Positions 6,173 through 13,763 of a stretch of 18,132 nt of DNA are shown here, piece by piece; within the stretch, counting starts at the first letter, position 1; each line of letters begins with the position of its first letter. Source of the DNA: CAZAKZ01 sp964485695 (lineage in GTDB: Bacteria; Planctomycetota; JAFGQW01); the NCBI GenBank assembly GCA_964485695.1, contig CAZAKZ010000115.1:1-18132 (forward strand), given 5' to 3'. Below the pieces are notes generated by a model that searched no databases, was not told the DNA's origin, and was given only the letters and a program-made list of their open reading frames with translations. The position numbers and the translations under genes were made by a program.

Positions 6173-7321
6173 GTGGCAGTCGCCGTTCGATCCGACAGGG
6201 AAAAGATACTGCGCGAGACCATTGCCCGGTTCGTGAAGGAGGAAGTCCTGCCCGTGGCCCGGGAGATAGACGAGTCCGGGGAGTTTCCGAGAGACCTCTT
6301 CAAGAAGGCGGCCGACATGGGGCTGTTCCGCATTCGCTACCCCGTGAAGGGAGGCGGCGCCGGCGGCAACAACACCCTCTACTGCATCATGTGCGAGGAG
6401 CTGGCCAAGGGTTTCATGTCCCTGGCCGCCATCACGGCCATGCAGTGCCTCATGGGATCCGAATTCCTGTTCCGTTTCGGCACCGACGAGCATCATGAGA
6501 AGTACTGGGAACCCAATATGCGGGGTGAGAAGGTCAGCGGCTTCTGCCTCACCGAGCCCGACGCGGGTTCGGACCTCGGCAACGTGCGCACCATGGCCCA
6601 GGAACAGCCGGACGGTTCCTGGATCCTGAACGGATTGAAGACCTGGGTCACCCTCGGTGGCGTGGCCGACCACTTCACCGTACTGTGCCAGACGCGTCCC
6701 GACCGAAAGATGCGGGGGCTGAACTTCTTCCTGGTGGAGCGGGACTGGCCGGGGGTGCACCTGACCGAGAAGTTCGAGGTCCTGGGCACCCGGAACACCC
6801 AGATCTCGGAGCTGGGGCTCACCGACGTGGTCCTGCCTCCGGAGAACCTCGTTGGAGAAAAGGGCCGGGGATTCGCCAACATGCTCTCCATCCTGGCCGA
6901 GATTCGCACCATGACCGGGGCTCTGGCCCTCGGCCTGGCCCGGGCCGCGTACGAGGCTTCCTTTCAATACGCAAGGGAGCGCATCGCCTTCGGCCGGACC
7001 ATCAACAAGTACCAGCTCATCCAGTCCAAGATCGCCAACATGGCCACCGAGATCTGGGCCACGGAGCTCATGCTCTACAAGACCACCGCCATGATCGACG
7101 CTGGAAAGCCCTGCCTGCGCGAGGCCACCATGGTGAAGTACTACGCCACCGAGGTGGCCTGCAAGTGCTGCGACGAGGCCACCCGCGTCCTGGGAGCGTA
7201 CGCCTATTCCATGGACTATCCCGTCCAGCGGTTTTTCCGCGACAGCCGGTTCCTGCTCTACGGAGGTGGAACCCACGAGGTGCTGATGGGGGTCATCGCC
7301 CGGGAAGTGGGATTCGTCTAG
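6173..7321 (+). CDS. Acyl-CoA dehydrogenase, canonical catalytic Glu absent
   Basis: This is a 382-residue FAD enzyme of the acyl-CoA dehydrogenase family, which oxidises acyl-CoA to enoyl-CoA or, with a bifurcating Etf, runs in reverse. Visible blocks are the N-terminal helical domain, the FAD/substrate strand FCLTEPDAGSD (124-134), KTWVT (156-160), GTRNTQ (205-210), ARERIAFGR (267-275) and YPVQRFFRD (349-357). The usual short-chain signature Y-E-G-T near the C-terminus reads L-L-Y-G-G-G-T-H-E-V (361-370), so the catalytic Glu is replaced by Gly. Long-chain and isovaleryl-type enzymes also have YGGT there and carry the base in helix G. Glu243 (LAEIR) is the nearest candidate, one residue off in my manual alignment. 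GTG start with GGAAGGGAGGG upstream, 3 nt after etfA. The substrate is unknown. Confidence 0.92.
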   Translation: MAVAVRSDREKILRETIARFVKEEVLPVAREIDESGEFPRDLFKKAADMGLFRIRYPVKGGGAGGNNTLYCIMCEELAKGFMSLAAITAMQCLMGSEFLFRFGTDEHHEKYWEPNMRGEKVSGFCLTEPDAGSDLGNVRTMAQEQPDGSWILNGLKTWVTLGGVADHFTVLCQTRPDRKMRGLNFFLVERDWPGVHLTEKFEVLGTRNTQISELGLTDVVLPPENLVGEKGRGFANMLSILAEIRTMTGALALGLARAAYEASFQYARERIAFGRTINKYQLIQSKIANMATEIWATELMLYKTTAMIDAGKPCLREATMVKYYATEVACKCCDEATRVLGAYAYSMDYPVQRFFRDSRFLLYGGGTHEVLMGVIAREVGFV

Positions 7322-7339
7322 TGCCTGTTGCTAGAGAGA

Positions 7340-10300
7340 CTATTTGACTCCTGCGAGGTATGCCTTCGCCCACAGGTGATTCACGTCCAGGGCAAGCGCC
7401 TTCTTGAACTCCGCATGTGCCTTTGCCTTCTCGCCGAGGCCCAGGTACCCCAGGCCCATGAGGTGCCGGATGCGAGCCTTGCGGCTCTTCACGGACCGCC
7501 GGCGGCCGAACTTGGCGAAGTAATCCGCCGCCCCGCCCGCCTCCTGCATCGCCAGCCTCTTTTCGGCAACGCGGATCAGCCCGGTGAAGATCCGGCGGGC
7601 CTCGTCCCCGCGGCCGGTCTCCTGCAGCGCCCTGGCGCGGTAGTAGTGGAGCGTCGAGGCTTCTCCCCTGGGCCTGGCGGCGGCGGCCTTATCGAAGAAC
7701 GCCTTCGCCCGGTCAGCGCGACCCGAGGCCCGGAGGGCGCAGGCGAGGAAATAGTGGACCTGGCACTCCCTCCCGCCGTGGTGGGGCCTGGCCACCTCCA
7801 GGTTCTCGGGATACTGGAGGGCCTCCTCGAAGTCCCATACGGCCTTCCGGGTCTGCCCGGCCTCTAGGCGCTCCAGACCCCGCAAGAGGTGCGCGTCCAC
7901 CCAGGTCTCGTGGATGTTGCCCACCCCCTCCCACTTGCGGAAGTGGTTGTTATCCAGGAACGTGATGGCCTCGCCGTAAAACCTGACATGCGTCAGGAGC
8001 CGGATCATACGAGAAAAGGTGTCGTTGTGGCCGGTGATGACCTCTCGGTGCTCCTGCAGCCGGGCAAGCCTCTTTGCAGGGGGTGCGCCGGCCGCTTCGA
8101 GGAGAACGTCCAGCTCGTAGTGGAGCCTGGGATCCCGGCTGTCGCACGCCACAGCCTTCTCGAGGCTGGCCACGGCCTTGTTCACGTCGTTCTCCACTCG
8201 GGCGTAGGCCAGCCCCAGGTTCCGGTGCACCGTGGCGAAGTCGTCTTTCAGGGACCGGGCGCGCTCCCACCACTTGACGGCCTCCCGGGGCTGGCGCTCG
8301 AAGAGGAGGTTCCCCAGGTAATAGGGGGCGCGGGGGTCGGCGGGATCGGCCCGGATTGCGGCCTCGAGCACGGCCACGGACTCCAGCCGGTAGGGGAAGC
8401 AGTACGCGGGCGGTAGCGTTTTGGCGAGACGATAGCACCCGGCGGCCTTATCGGGATTCCCGTCCCTCTCGTGGAAGTAGCCCAGATAGTAGTGGAGCAT
8501 CGGGTGCTTCTTGTCGTCTCCGGTCACCAGGCGCGAGAGGACCTGGATTGCCTCCGGCCACAAGCCCGCGTTTCCGTAGCTCACGGCCCGCTCCAGGTGA
8601 TACTCGACTCCCCCGTGGAGGTTCAGTGGATCCAGGGCCAGCACCTCGGCCGCCACGGTTTCCGATTCTTCGATCCGCCCCAGCCTCCGGAGGATTGCGG
8701 CCTTCAGATTCAGGGCGGGGGTATTCCAGGCATTGGCGGCGAGGGACCGGTGGACGTGCACGACGGCGGCGGGGAAATCGCCCCTCGTGCAGTCGATCTC
8801 CGCCAGGAGGTGATTCGCAGCGGCTTGAAATGCATGGCTCCAGGCGGCCTTGCCCAGGGCCTCGGCCGCGGCGTGGTTCTTTCCCTGGAGCTTCAGCACG
8901 AGGCCCAGATAGTACCACGCCTCCCCGTCCCTCGGGCGGGTGAAGTTCCGGGTCACCCGGTCGAGGGCGAGGCGAAGACGTTTCTCCGCCTCCCTGAACC
9001 GTCCCTGCTTGCAGAGTCGGATTCCGAGGGCCGTGTTCGTTCCGGAGTGGCCGGGGTCCCTCTTCAGGGCCTCCTCGTAGTAGGGCATCGGATCAAGTGC
9101 GGGGCTGTGAAACTGCTCCAGGCGGACCCCTGCCAGGTAGAGCTCTTCCACCGTCCGGATATCTCCCGGAGGGGGCGGGGGCTTCACCGCCTCGGGCATG
9201 GCCGCGCCTCTCTTCAGGACGGGCGTATAGGCGACGAGCTCCTTTCCCGCAGCGTCCCGGAGCTCGACTCGCAGGTCTGCTTCTTTTGCGCCGGCGGGCA
9301 TGGGGATCTCCTTCAGGTAGGGGCGATCCGGGCCGATGCGGATCTTCTCCTCCAGGAGGACCTCTTGGCCCATGCGCACCCGGGCCGCGGCGCCCTCATG
9401 GCGTGAGGTGGTGTTGAAGGCGACCCGGATGCGGCCGTCCTGCACCTCCAGGTTGACGGCGGCCGCGAGGTTGGCCTGCTTCACGGCGCCGATCTCCCGC
9501 AGGGGATACCAGCACTGCCTGAAGACCTTGGCCTCGAACGGCTGCAGCCAGCTGTAGTCGGGCTGGTTGTCGGAGTAGGCGCCCGTCATGAGCTCGAGGT
9601 AGGGGCCGTCGGTGTCGGTGAGGATCTTGTCCCAGATCCGGCCCCGGGGGCCCGTTCCCCAGACCCAGAACTTTTTGCCCGGAACCCTGTGGTGATCGGC
9701 CACGTGAACGAGGCCGGCTCTCTTTCCGTGGTCGTAACCGGCCAGGAAGTCGTCCGCGAAGTTCCAGGCGAAAAACGAGATGGGCGAGGGGTGGTTCCGC
9801 CACCAGCTCAGGTCCACGCCCCGGGAGTAGTCCACACCCTTGTAGACCTCGCGGCCTACGGGCCAGTGCACGAATTGGTTCTTGGCGTGGTAGGTGGCGA
9901 ACTCCGTGGCCGGCGGGAAGACCACCTGGTAGTCGGGGTTGGCGTGGACGGCCACGTTGGCCCACCAGAGGAAGGAGTGAACGAAGGGTGTCCGATTGAA
10001 GAGCTTCACCGTCGTCTCGATGCGTGAGCTTCCCGGGTGGAGCGTGACGCCGGCGATCCACTTCATCCGGTGACGGCGCTCGATCTCGCCCACCCATACG
10101 GTCTTGCCACCGTCGGGATTTTCCCGCAGCGTGACCTCCACGGGCAAGAAGCTCGTGGCCCGGTGGTGGTGGGGGAAATTCCACTCGATGCCGCCTGAGG
10201 TCCAGGCGCCGAGCAGCCCGATGAGGGCGGGCTTCACCACGTGCTGGCGGTAGATGAGGTCGTAGCCGTTGGTCCGGTCCAGGGCCGAGAAGACGCGCCC

Positions 10301-10615
10301 GCCGAGCTCCGGGAGGATGCAGACCTTCACGAACTCGTTCTCGAGGTAGACGGCGCGGTAGGTCTTCCCCACGCACCTGTCCGTCAGCGCGTCCCGCATG
10401 GGGTAGGGATAGACCCGCCCCTGGGCGCCCTGATACGCCCGGCCGGCGTAGAACCGGGGATTCGGATCCGGCCTGCCCACGAGGTAGGTGGGCATCGTCA
10501 GGGGTGCCTCCCACATCCGGACGGAAGGATCGGCCGGGTCCTGGGCCCAGGCCGGGTCGGGGAGGATGGAGCTGAGTACCAGGACGGCTGACAGGAGGAG
10601 TGATGGATGGACCAT
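7340..10615 (-). CDS. Exported DUF5107 domain and TPR-repeat protein
   Basis: This is a 1091-residue exported protein. A signal peptide (hydrophobic core LLLSAVLVLSSIL, cleavage likely A-W-A|Q near residue 24) leads into a DUF5107 region of about 60-400. That region contains the mutarotase-like phrase LPELGGRVFSALDRTNGYD and the hallmark GGIEWNFPHHHRATSFLPVE, rich in Trp, Asn and His. A second beta-rich stretch runs from about 400 to 490. The rest (about 505-1091) is a chain of roughly a dozen TPR-like helix pairs, such as ALGIRLCKQGRFREAEKRL and HLMGLGYLGLGEKAKAHAEF. DUF5107-TPR proteins are uncharacterised as far as I know, but tend to lie near carbohydrate-degradation genes, and the fold suggests sugar binding or processing. 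It converges on the acyl-CoA dehydrogenase gene with only 18 nt between stops. The start is supported by AGGA seven to eight bases upstream of the ATG. Function not assigned. Confidence 0.9.
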   Translation of the reverse strand: MVHPSLLLSAVLVLSSILPDPAWAQDPADPSVRMWEAPLTMPTYLVGRPDPNPRFYAGRAYQGAQGRVYPYPMRDALTDRCVGKTYRAVYLENEFVKVCILPELGGRVFSALDRTNGYDLIYRQHVVKPALIGLLGAWTSGGIEWNFPHHHRATSFLPVEVTLRENPDGGKTVWVGEIERRHRMKWIAGVTLHPGSSRIETTVKLFNRTPFVHSFLWWANVAVHANPDYQVVFPPATEFATYHAKNQFVHWPVGREVYKGVDYSRGVDLSWWRNHPSPISFFAWNFADDFLAGYDHGKRAGLVHVADHHRVPGKKFWVWGTGPRGRIWDKILTDTDGPYLELMTGAYSDNQPDYSWLQPFEAKVFRQCWYPLREIGAVKQANLAAAVNLEVQDGRIRVAFNTTSRHEGAAARVRMGQEVLLEEKIRIGPDRPYLKEIPMPAGAKEADLRVELRDAAGKELVAYTPVLKRGAAMPEAVKPPPPPGDIRTVEELYLAGVRLEQFHSPALDPMPYYEEALKRDPGHSGTNTALGIRLCKQGRFREAEKRLRLALDRVTRNFTRPRDGEAWYYLGLVLKLQGKNHAAAEALGKAAWSHAFQAAANHLLAEIDCTRGDFPAAVVHVHRSLAANAWNTPALNLKAAILRRLGRIEESETVAAEVLALDPLNLHGGVEYHLERAVSYGNAGLWPEAIQVLSRLVTGDDKKHPMLHYYLGYFHERDGNPDKAAGCYRLAKTLPPAYCFPYRLESVAVLEAAIRADPADPRAPYYLGNLLFERQPREAVKWWERARSLKDDFATVHRNLGLAYARVENDVNKAVASLEKAVACDSRDPRLHYELDVLLEAAGAPPAKRLARLQEHREVITGHNDTFSRMIRLLTHVRFYGEAITFLDNNHFRKWEGVGNIHETWVDAHLLRGLERLEAGQTRKAVWDFEEALQYPENLEVARPHHGGRECQVHYFLACALRASGRADRAKAFFDKAAAARPRGEASTLHYYRARALQETGRGDEARRIFTGLIRVAEKRLAMQEAGGAADYFAKFGRRRSVKSRKARIRHLMGLGYLGLGEKAKAHAEFKKALALDVNHLWAKAYLAGVK

Positions 10616-10620
10616 GGTAG

Positions 10621-10638
10621 TTTCCTAGCAGGAGGAAA
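10621..10638 (-). promoter_or_regulatory. Leader hairpin over the DUF5107 gene Shine-Dalgarno
   Basis: In the mRNA, TTTCCT, loop CCTGCT, AGGAAA forms a perfect 6-bp stem. The 3' arm is the ribosome-binding site (AGGA) of the ATG at 10615. It is short and AU-containing, so if real it would be a mild or temperature- or ligand-sensitive brake on translation. Confidence 0.35.
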
Positions 10639-10656
10639 GATCGAGTGCGTCGGCGT

Positions 10657-10686
10657 ATTGTATTTCCTCCCGAAGGCAGGGGCGAA
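10657..10686 (-). promoter_or_regulatory. Candidate promoter of the DUF5107 gene
   Basis: On the minus strand a good -10 box TACAAT (10662 to 10657) lies 18 nt after a weak -35, TTCGCC (10686 to 10681). Transcription would start near 10650, giving a leader of about 35 nt that includes the hairpin over the ribosome-binding site. It sits right after the terminator of the upstream gene, consistent with an independent transcription unit. Pattern only. Confidence 0.4.
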
Positions 10687-10720
10687 AAAAAACCGGCCTT
10701 CTCGCGAGGAGAAGGCCGGT
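10684..10720 (-). terminator. Rho-independent terminator of the propeller-like gene
   Basis: ACCGGCCTTCTC (10692-10703), loop GCGAG, GAGAAGGCCGGT (10709-10720) is a perfect 12-bp GC-rich stem. On the minus strand it is followed directly by eight T residues (A-run at forward 10685-10692, sharing the base of the stem). It lies 20 nt past the stop of the gene ending at 10741, so it terminates that gene and separates it from the DUF5107 gene. Confidence 0.93.
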
Positions 10721-10740
10721 ATGAAGGGTCCTTTCAGGAA

Positions 10741-11901
10741 CTAGTCGGTGATTTCGACCTGCCAGGGTCCGGAGAGGGCATGGATGCCGAAGGGAGCTGC
10801 GGCATCAACGGCCGCCCAGGCGATTGAGAACTTCAATCCTTTGAGGCCAGGGAGGTTCGGGACATTGACCGCACCCTTGGCGGTGCCGGCTTTGTCCAGC
10901 TGGCCAATGAAGTTGGTGAAAATTACCGGATTCGCCAGGGAGAAGAAGAACAGCCAGTCCGTCAGTATCGGGCAGTAGCGGTTGCCGAAAGTAATGCCCG
11001 CCACTCTTTCCGTCCAGGATGCAGCTGCCATGTAGAACTTGCTGGCGCTGCTTCCCGCCGTCCAGTCGATTTGCAGGGTGGTGCCGTACTTGACGGTAGC
11101 ATTGGCCTTCGCCCTGGGATACCCGGCATCCAGCCAGCCAATGACCTTCGAGGTGTAGTCCCGGACCATGGGGCACTGCCACCGATCCCACCAGCCCGAG
11201 CACTGACCGTTGTTAGAGCCCGTGTAGGGGAGCGACCAGGAGCGGATGCCTGTTCCGGTATTGGGATCGACCAGGTATCCCTTGATCGTAGTGCGGCTGT
11301 TGTAGTACAGGGCGTCGTTCACGGCGCTGTAGGCGGCGCCGCAGGATCGGCCACCCAGGCCGGTTATCGTCTTCTTCAGGGCGTAAGGGGGATTTGCGTC
11401 ATAAGCCTTGAAGACGTTGGTGTTCCAGGCACTGACCCAGTACCAGTCTCGGGTCGGGTCGTAGGTGGCGCCCGTACAGCGGTCGCCGGGCGACGGAATG
11501 AACGTTACTTCCTTGCCCGATACTCTGTCCACCACCAGGATGCCGTACTTGAGCAGCTCGCCGATGACCCAGTAATTCCTTTTCACGTCGTACCCGAGGC
11601 CATAGTTATAGATGCCTGTGGTCGTAAATGTCAAGGGTTGAGTACTCTTGACGGCGCCCGTGGTCGTATCGTACTCGTAGATATTGGTACCGGCAATACC
11701 GAAGAGCTGATCCCCGATCATGGTCAGGCCGTTGGGCTGGGTGGCAGGGGTGATCTTCTTGAGCATTGTCCCGGGCGGGTCGTCGTTGCCCGTGGCCGGG
11801 ATCAGCAGGTTGCCTGCAACATCGTAGAGCTGTGCGGGGCCTGGCAGCGCGAGAGCGGTGGCGAAGGCACACAGCAGAAGAATGAGTTTCAGTCTTTTCA
11901 T
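10741..11901 (-). CDS. Secreted beta-propeller-like protein of unknown function
   Basis: This is a 386-residue exported protein. The N-terminus MKRLKLILLLCAFATALA is a clear Sec signal peptide. From about 30 to 280 there are repeated strand-turn segments such as QLFGIAGTNIYEYDTTTG, TGATYDPTRDWYWVS and AAYSAVNDALYYNS. Each resembles a blade of a YVTN/NHL- or PQQ-like propeller, with Tyr, Trp and Asp-x-x-T-G turns. The last 100 residues look like a separate beta-sandwich: LANPVIFTNFIGQLDKAG, then VPNLPGLKGLKFSIAW and AAPFGIHALSGPWQVEI. This tail style recurs in secreted proteins of Planctomycetota-like bacteria (from memory). The start is fixed by a strong AGAAAGGAG nine bases before the ATG. 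A terminator follows the stop. A role in binding or sensing an extracellular ligand is only a guess. Four Cys in the mature protein could form disulfides. Confidence 0.85.
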   Translation of the reverse strand: MKRLKLILLLCAFATALALPGPAQLYDVAGNLLIPATGNDDPPGTMLKKITPATQPNGLTMIGDQLFGIAGTNIYEYDTTTGAVKSTQPLTFTTTGIYNYGLGYDVKRNYWVIGELLKYGILVVDRVSGKEVTFIPSPGDRCTGATYDPTRDWYWVSAWNTNVFKAYDANPPYALKKTITGLGGRSCGAAYSAVNDALYYNSRTTIKGYLVDPNTGTGIRSWSLPYTGSNNGQCSGWWDRWQCPMVRDYTSKVIGWLDAGYPRAKANATVKYGTTLQIDWTAGSSASKFYMAAASWTERVAGITFGNRYCPILTDWLFFFSLANPVIFTNFIGQLDKAGTAKGAVNVPNLPGLKGLKFSIAWAAVDAAAPFGIHALSGPWQVEITD

Positions 11902-11981
11902 GGGGTTGTTACTCCTTTCTGTGGATGAAAATAACCCGCAACTTGAAAGACAAGAATGGTCTCACAATTCATGAAGCCTCG

Positions 11982-12008
11982 AATATAGCAAATTTTCAGC
12001 TAGGTGAA
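11982..12008 (-). promoter_or_regulatory. Candidate promoter of the propeller-like gene
   Basis: On the minus strand TATATT (11987 to 11982) is preceded by TTCACC (12008 to 12003) with a short 15-nt spacer. It lies in an AT-rich stretch about 80 bases upstream of the ATG at 11901. The spacer is shorter than optimal, so the call is tentative. Confidence 0.3.
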
Positions 12009-12014
12009 TACGGC

Positions 12015-12090
12015 GATACTGCGTATCCAGAATTTTTTGGATCAAGGAATGCCGGATGAACGAAGCACGATTTTTGAGCGGTGCATCCGG
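12015..12090. repeat. Three short inverted repeats between the divergent propeller and sulfatase genes
   Basis: GATAC-TGC-GTATC (12015-12027) is followed by ATCCA...TGGAT (about 12024-12041) and then CCGGATG (12052-12058) with CATCCGG (12084-12090). The 278-base space from 11902 to 12179 has no gene that I can see. A weak plus-strand promoter, TTTTCA (11993-11998), 16 nt, GATACT (12015-12020), overlaps the first palindrome. Clustered palindromes between divergent genes could be operator sites, but each is short. Confidence 0.3.
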
Positions 12091-12179
12091 GCCGACGATA
12101 TGACCTGACAGGATTCCCGGGATCGTCCCTGATCGAGACGACCTTGTGGAATCGGTCCGGACGCCGTATCCTGTCGGCC

Positions 12180-13763
12180 ATGGACCGCTACAGCCGAAGG
12201 GACTTTCTCCGGACCGCTGCAGCCGCCACCCTGGGTGGCATGGCGGTGCCGGCGTGCGCTTCCCTGATGCAGAAGGAGGAGCCTATCGTGGGTCCGCCCA
12301 ACGTGGTCTTCATCCTGGTGGATCAGTGCCGGTTCGACGTCCTGTCGGCGGCGGGCAACACCGTTTTACACACCCCCAACCTGGACCGCCTGGCCTCGGA
12401 AGGCGTCCGGTTTACCCAGGCCACCTGCGCCAGCCCGCTGTGCGGCCCATCCCGGGCGGCGATTCTCACCGGGCGGGTCCTCGCCCGCCATGGCTGCTAC
12501 CGGAACCGCTTCCCCGATCAGGACGGAGGAATGAGGGAGGACGTCCCCACCTTCGACGAGGTGCTCCACGCGGCGGGGTACGTCTGCGAGTATCACGGCA
12601 AGTGGCACACGGGTTCCGGCCACAGAGCGGTCTATAGGGACGGTGTACCTCACTACAGTGAGATCTATCGCAAGGAGATGGCCGCCCGGTTTCCCGATCT
12701 GGCGGGTGATTCCCGGGCCGGCATGGTGCGGGACAAGCGATATACCGGGCTCCTCTACCATCCCTGGTCCGTGGACGGCATGATGCGCACCGCGAGGAAG
12801 CGGGGCTTTCGCATGCCGCACCATCCCGAGGCCGGCGAGAGCGACCTGCCCGAAGACGCCTCGCTGACGGTCTGGACCGCCTCCCGGGCCATCCGGTTCC
12901 TGCGTTCCGGCCCGGCACAGCCCTTCAGCCTGACCTGCTCCATCCTGCACCCCCACGCACCGCTGGTGGCCGTGAAGCCGTACAGCCGCATGTTCGATCC
13001 GGCCCGCATGCCCATGCCCGTGAACGTGGAGGACGACCAGGCTCTGCCCGTGGGCGCACGGTGCGTTCCGGGTGCCGTGCCCCTGACGCCGGAAGGCCTC
13101 GGGACCTTCATCGCTCTCTACTACGGTCTTGTTGCCGAGGTGGACCATTGGGTCGGGGAGATCCTGAAAGCGCTCAGGGAATCCGGCCTGGAGAGGAACA
13201 CGCTGGTTCTGTTCACCTCGGACCACGGCGAGATGATGGGTAGCCACGGCACTCTGTCCAAGGGGGTCTTCTACGAGGAGGCGTTCCGGGTGCCCCTGAT
13301 CCTGAGGCTGCCTGGCAGGATTCCGGCGGGGCGGAAGCTGGACGTCCCCGCTTCCGGCTTCGACCTTGCGCCCACCATCCTGGACTACTGCGGTGTGGCC
13401 CCCCCCCGGGAAGGATTCGCGGGTAGGAGCCTCCGGAAGGTGATGGAGGGGCGGGACGACGGCGTCCAATATGCGTTCGGGGAGCTGGGTCGTCCCCGAC
13501 AGAAACGAAGGGCCGTGCGGTGCCGGGAGTGGAAGCTCATCTTCCGCAGGAATCGCTCCCCCCGGCTCTTCAATCTCCTGGAAGATCCGGGAGAACAGCG
13601 AAATGTCCTTCACGAACCGCGCCCGAGCTCCGAGGGGGTGCATGCGGCCGAAGCGCTCCGAGAAGCGCTGGTGGCCTTCATGACCGAGAACGGAGATCCA
13701 CTGGCGGAACAGCTGGCAGAAGAGGCGCTCCGTGCAGGATCCGCTGAAGGGAGGCAGCCATGA
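12180..13763 (+). CDS. Tat-exported formylglycine-type sulfatase (first of three)
   Basis: This is a 527-residue type I sulfatase that would hydrolyse a sulfate ester outside the cytoplasm. The N-terminus MDRYSRRDFLRTAAAATLGG is a twin-arginine signal. Cys26 (VPAC) could allow lipid attachment. Active-site elements are Asp48-Gln (LVDQCRFD, where many family members have DD), the formylglycine motif Cys88-G-P-S-R92, GKWH (Lys141, His143), HPHAP (His259) and SDHGE (Asp348, His349) with Lys361. The frame is open back to a GTG at 12081, but the Tat peptide fixes the ATG at 12180. No clear Shine-Dalgarno precedes it, which is unusual among its neighbours. The stop overlaps the next gene as ATGA, implying translational coupling. 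A C9 run lies in frame at 13399-13407. Substrate unknown. It needs a formylglycine-generating enzyme encoded elsewhere. Confidence 0.9.
   Translation: MDRYSRRDFLRTAAAATLGGMAVPACASLMQKEEPIVGPPNVVFILVDQCRFDVLSAAGNTVLHTPNLDRLASEGVRFTQATCASPLCGPSRAAILTGRVLARHGCYRNRFPDQDGGMREDVPTFDEVLHAAGYVCEYHGKWHTGSGHRAVYRDGVPHYSEIYRKEMAARFPDLAGDSRAGMVRDKRYTGLLYHPWSVDGMMRTARKRGFRMPHHPEAGESDLPEDASLTVWTASRAIRFLRSGPAQPFSLTCSILHPHAPLVAVKPYSRMFDPARMPMPVNVEDDQALPVGARCVPGAVPLTPEGLGTFIALYYGLVAEVDHWVGEILKALRESGLERNTLVLFTSDHGEMMGSHGTLSKGVFYEEAFRVPLILRLPGRIPAGRKLDVPASGFDLAPTILDYCGVAPPREGFAGRSLRKVMEGRDDGVQYAFGELGRPRQKRRAVRCREWKLIFRRNRSPRLFNLLEDPGEQRNVLHEPRPSSEGVHAAEALREALVAFMTENGDPLAEQLAEEALRAGSAEGRQP
13399..13407 (+). repeat. 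C9 homopolymer inside sulfatase 1
   Basis: Nine consecutive C residues code for Ala-Pro-Pro (residues 407-409). The reading frame is intact at this length. It is the longest G/C homopolymer I noticed in the window and could slip by one base in replication or sequencing. Confidence 0.8.

Noticed and set aside
5303..7276. Very long open frame (657 codons) antisense to etfA and the acyl-CoA dehydrogenase
   Set aside because: It mirrors two well supported genes. Its product is His/Gly/Leu-rich without any recognisable motif, as expected for a shadow frame in GC-rich DNA.
7322..7345. Terminator between the convergent acyl-CoA dehydrogenase and DUF5107 genes
   Set aside because: Only CTAG palindromes of four bases are present, with no GC-rich stem or T-run. 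I could not support a terminator here.
12366..13643. 425-codon frame antisense to sulfatase 1
   Set aside because: Shadow of a coding frame. There are no motifs, and the sense strand holds all sulfatase active-site residues.
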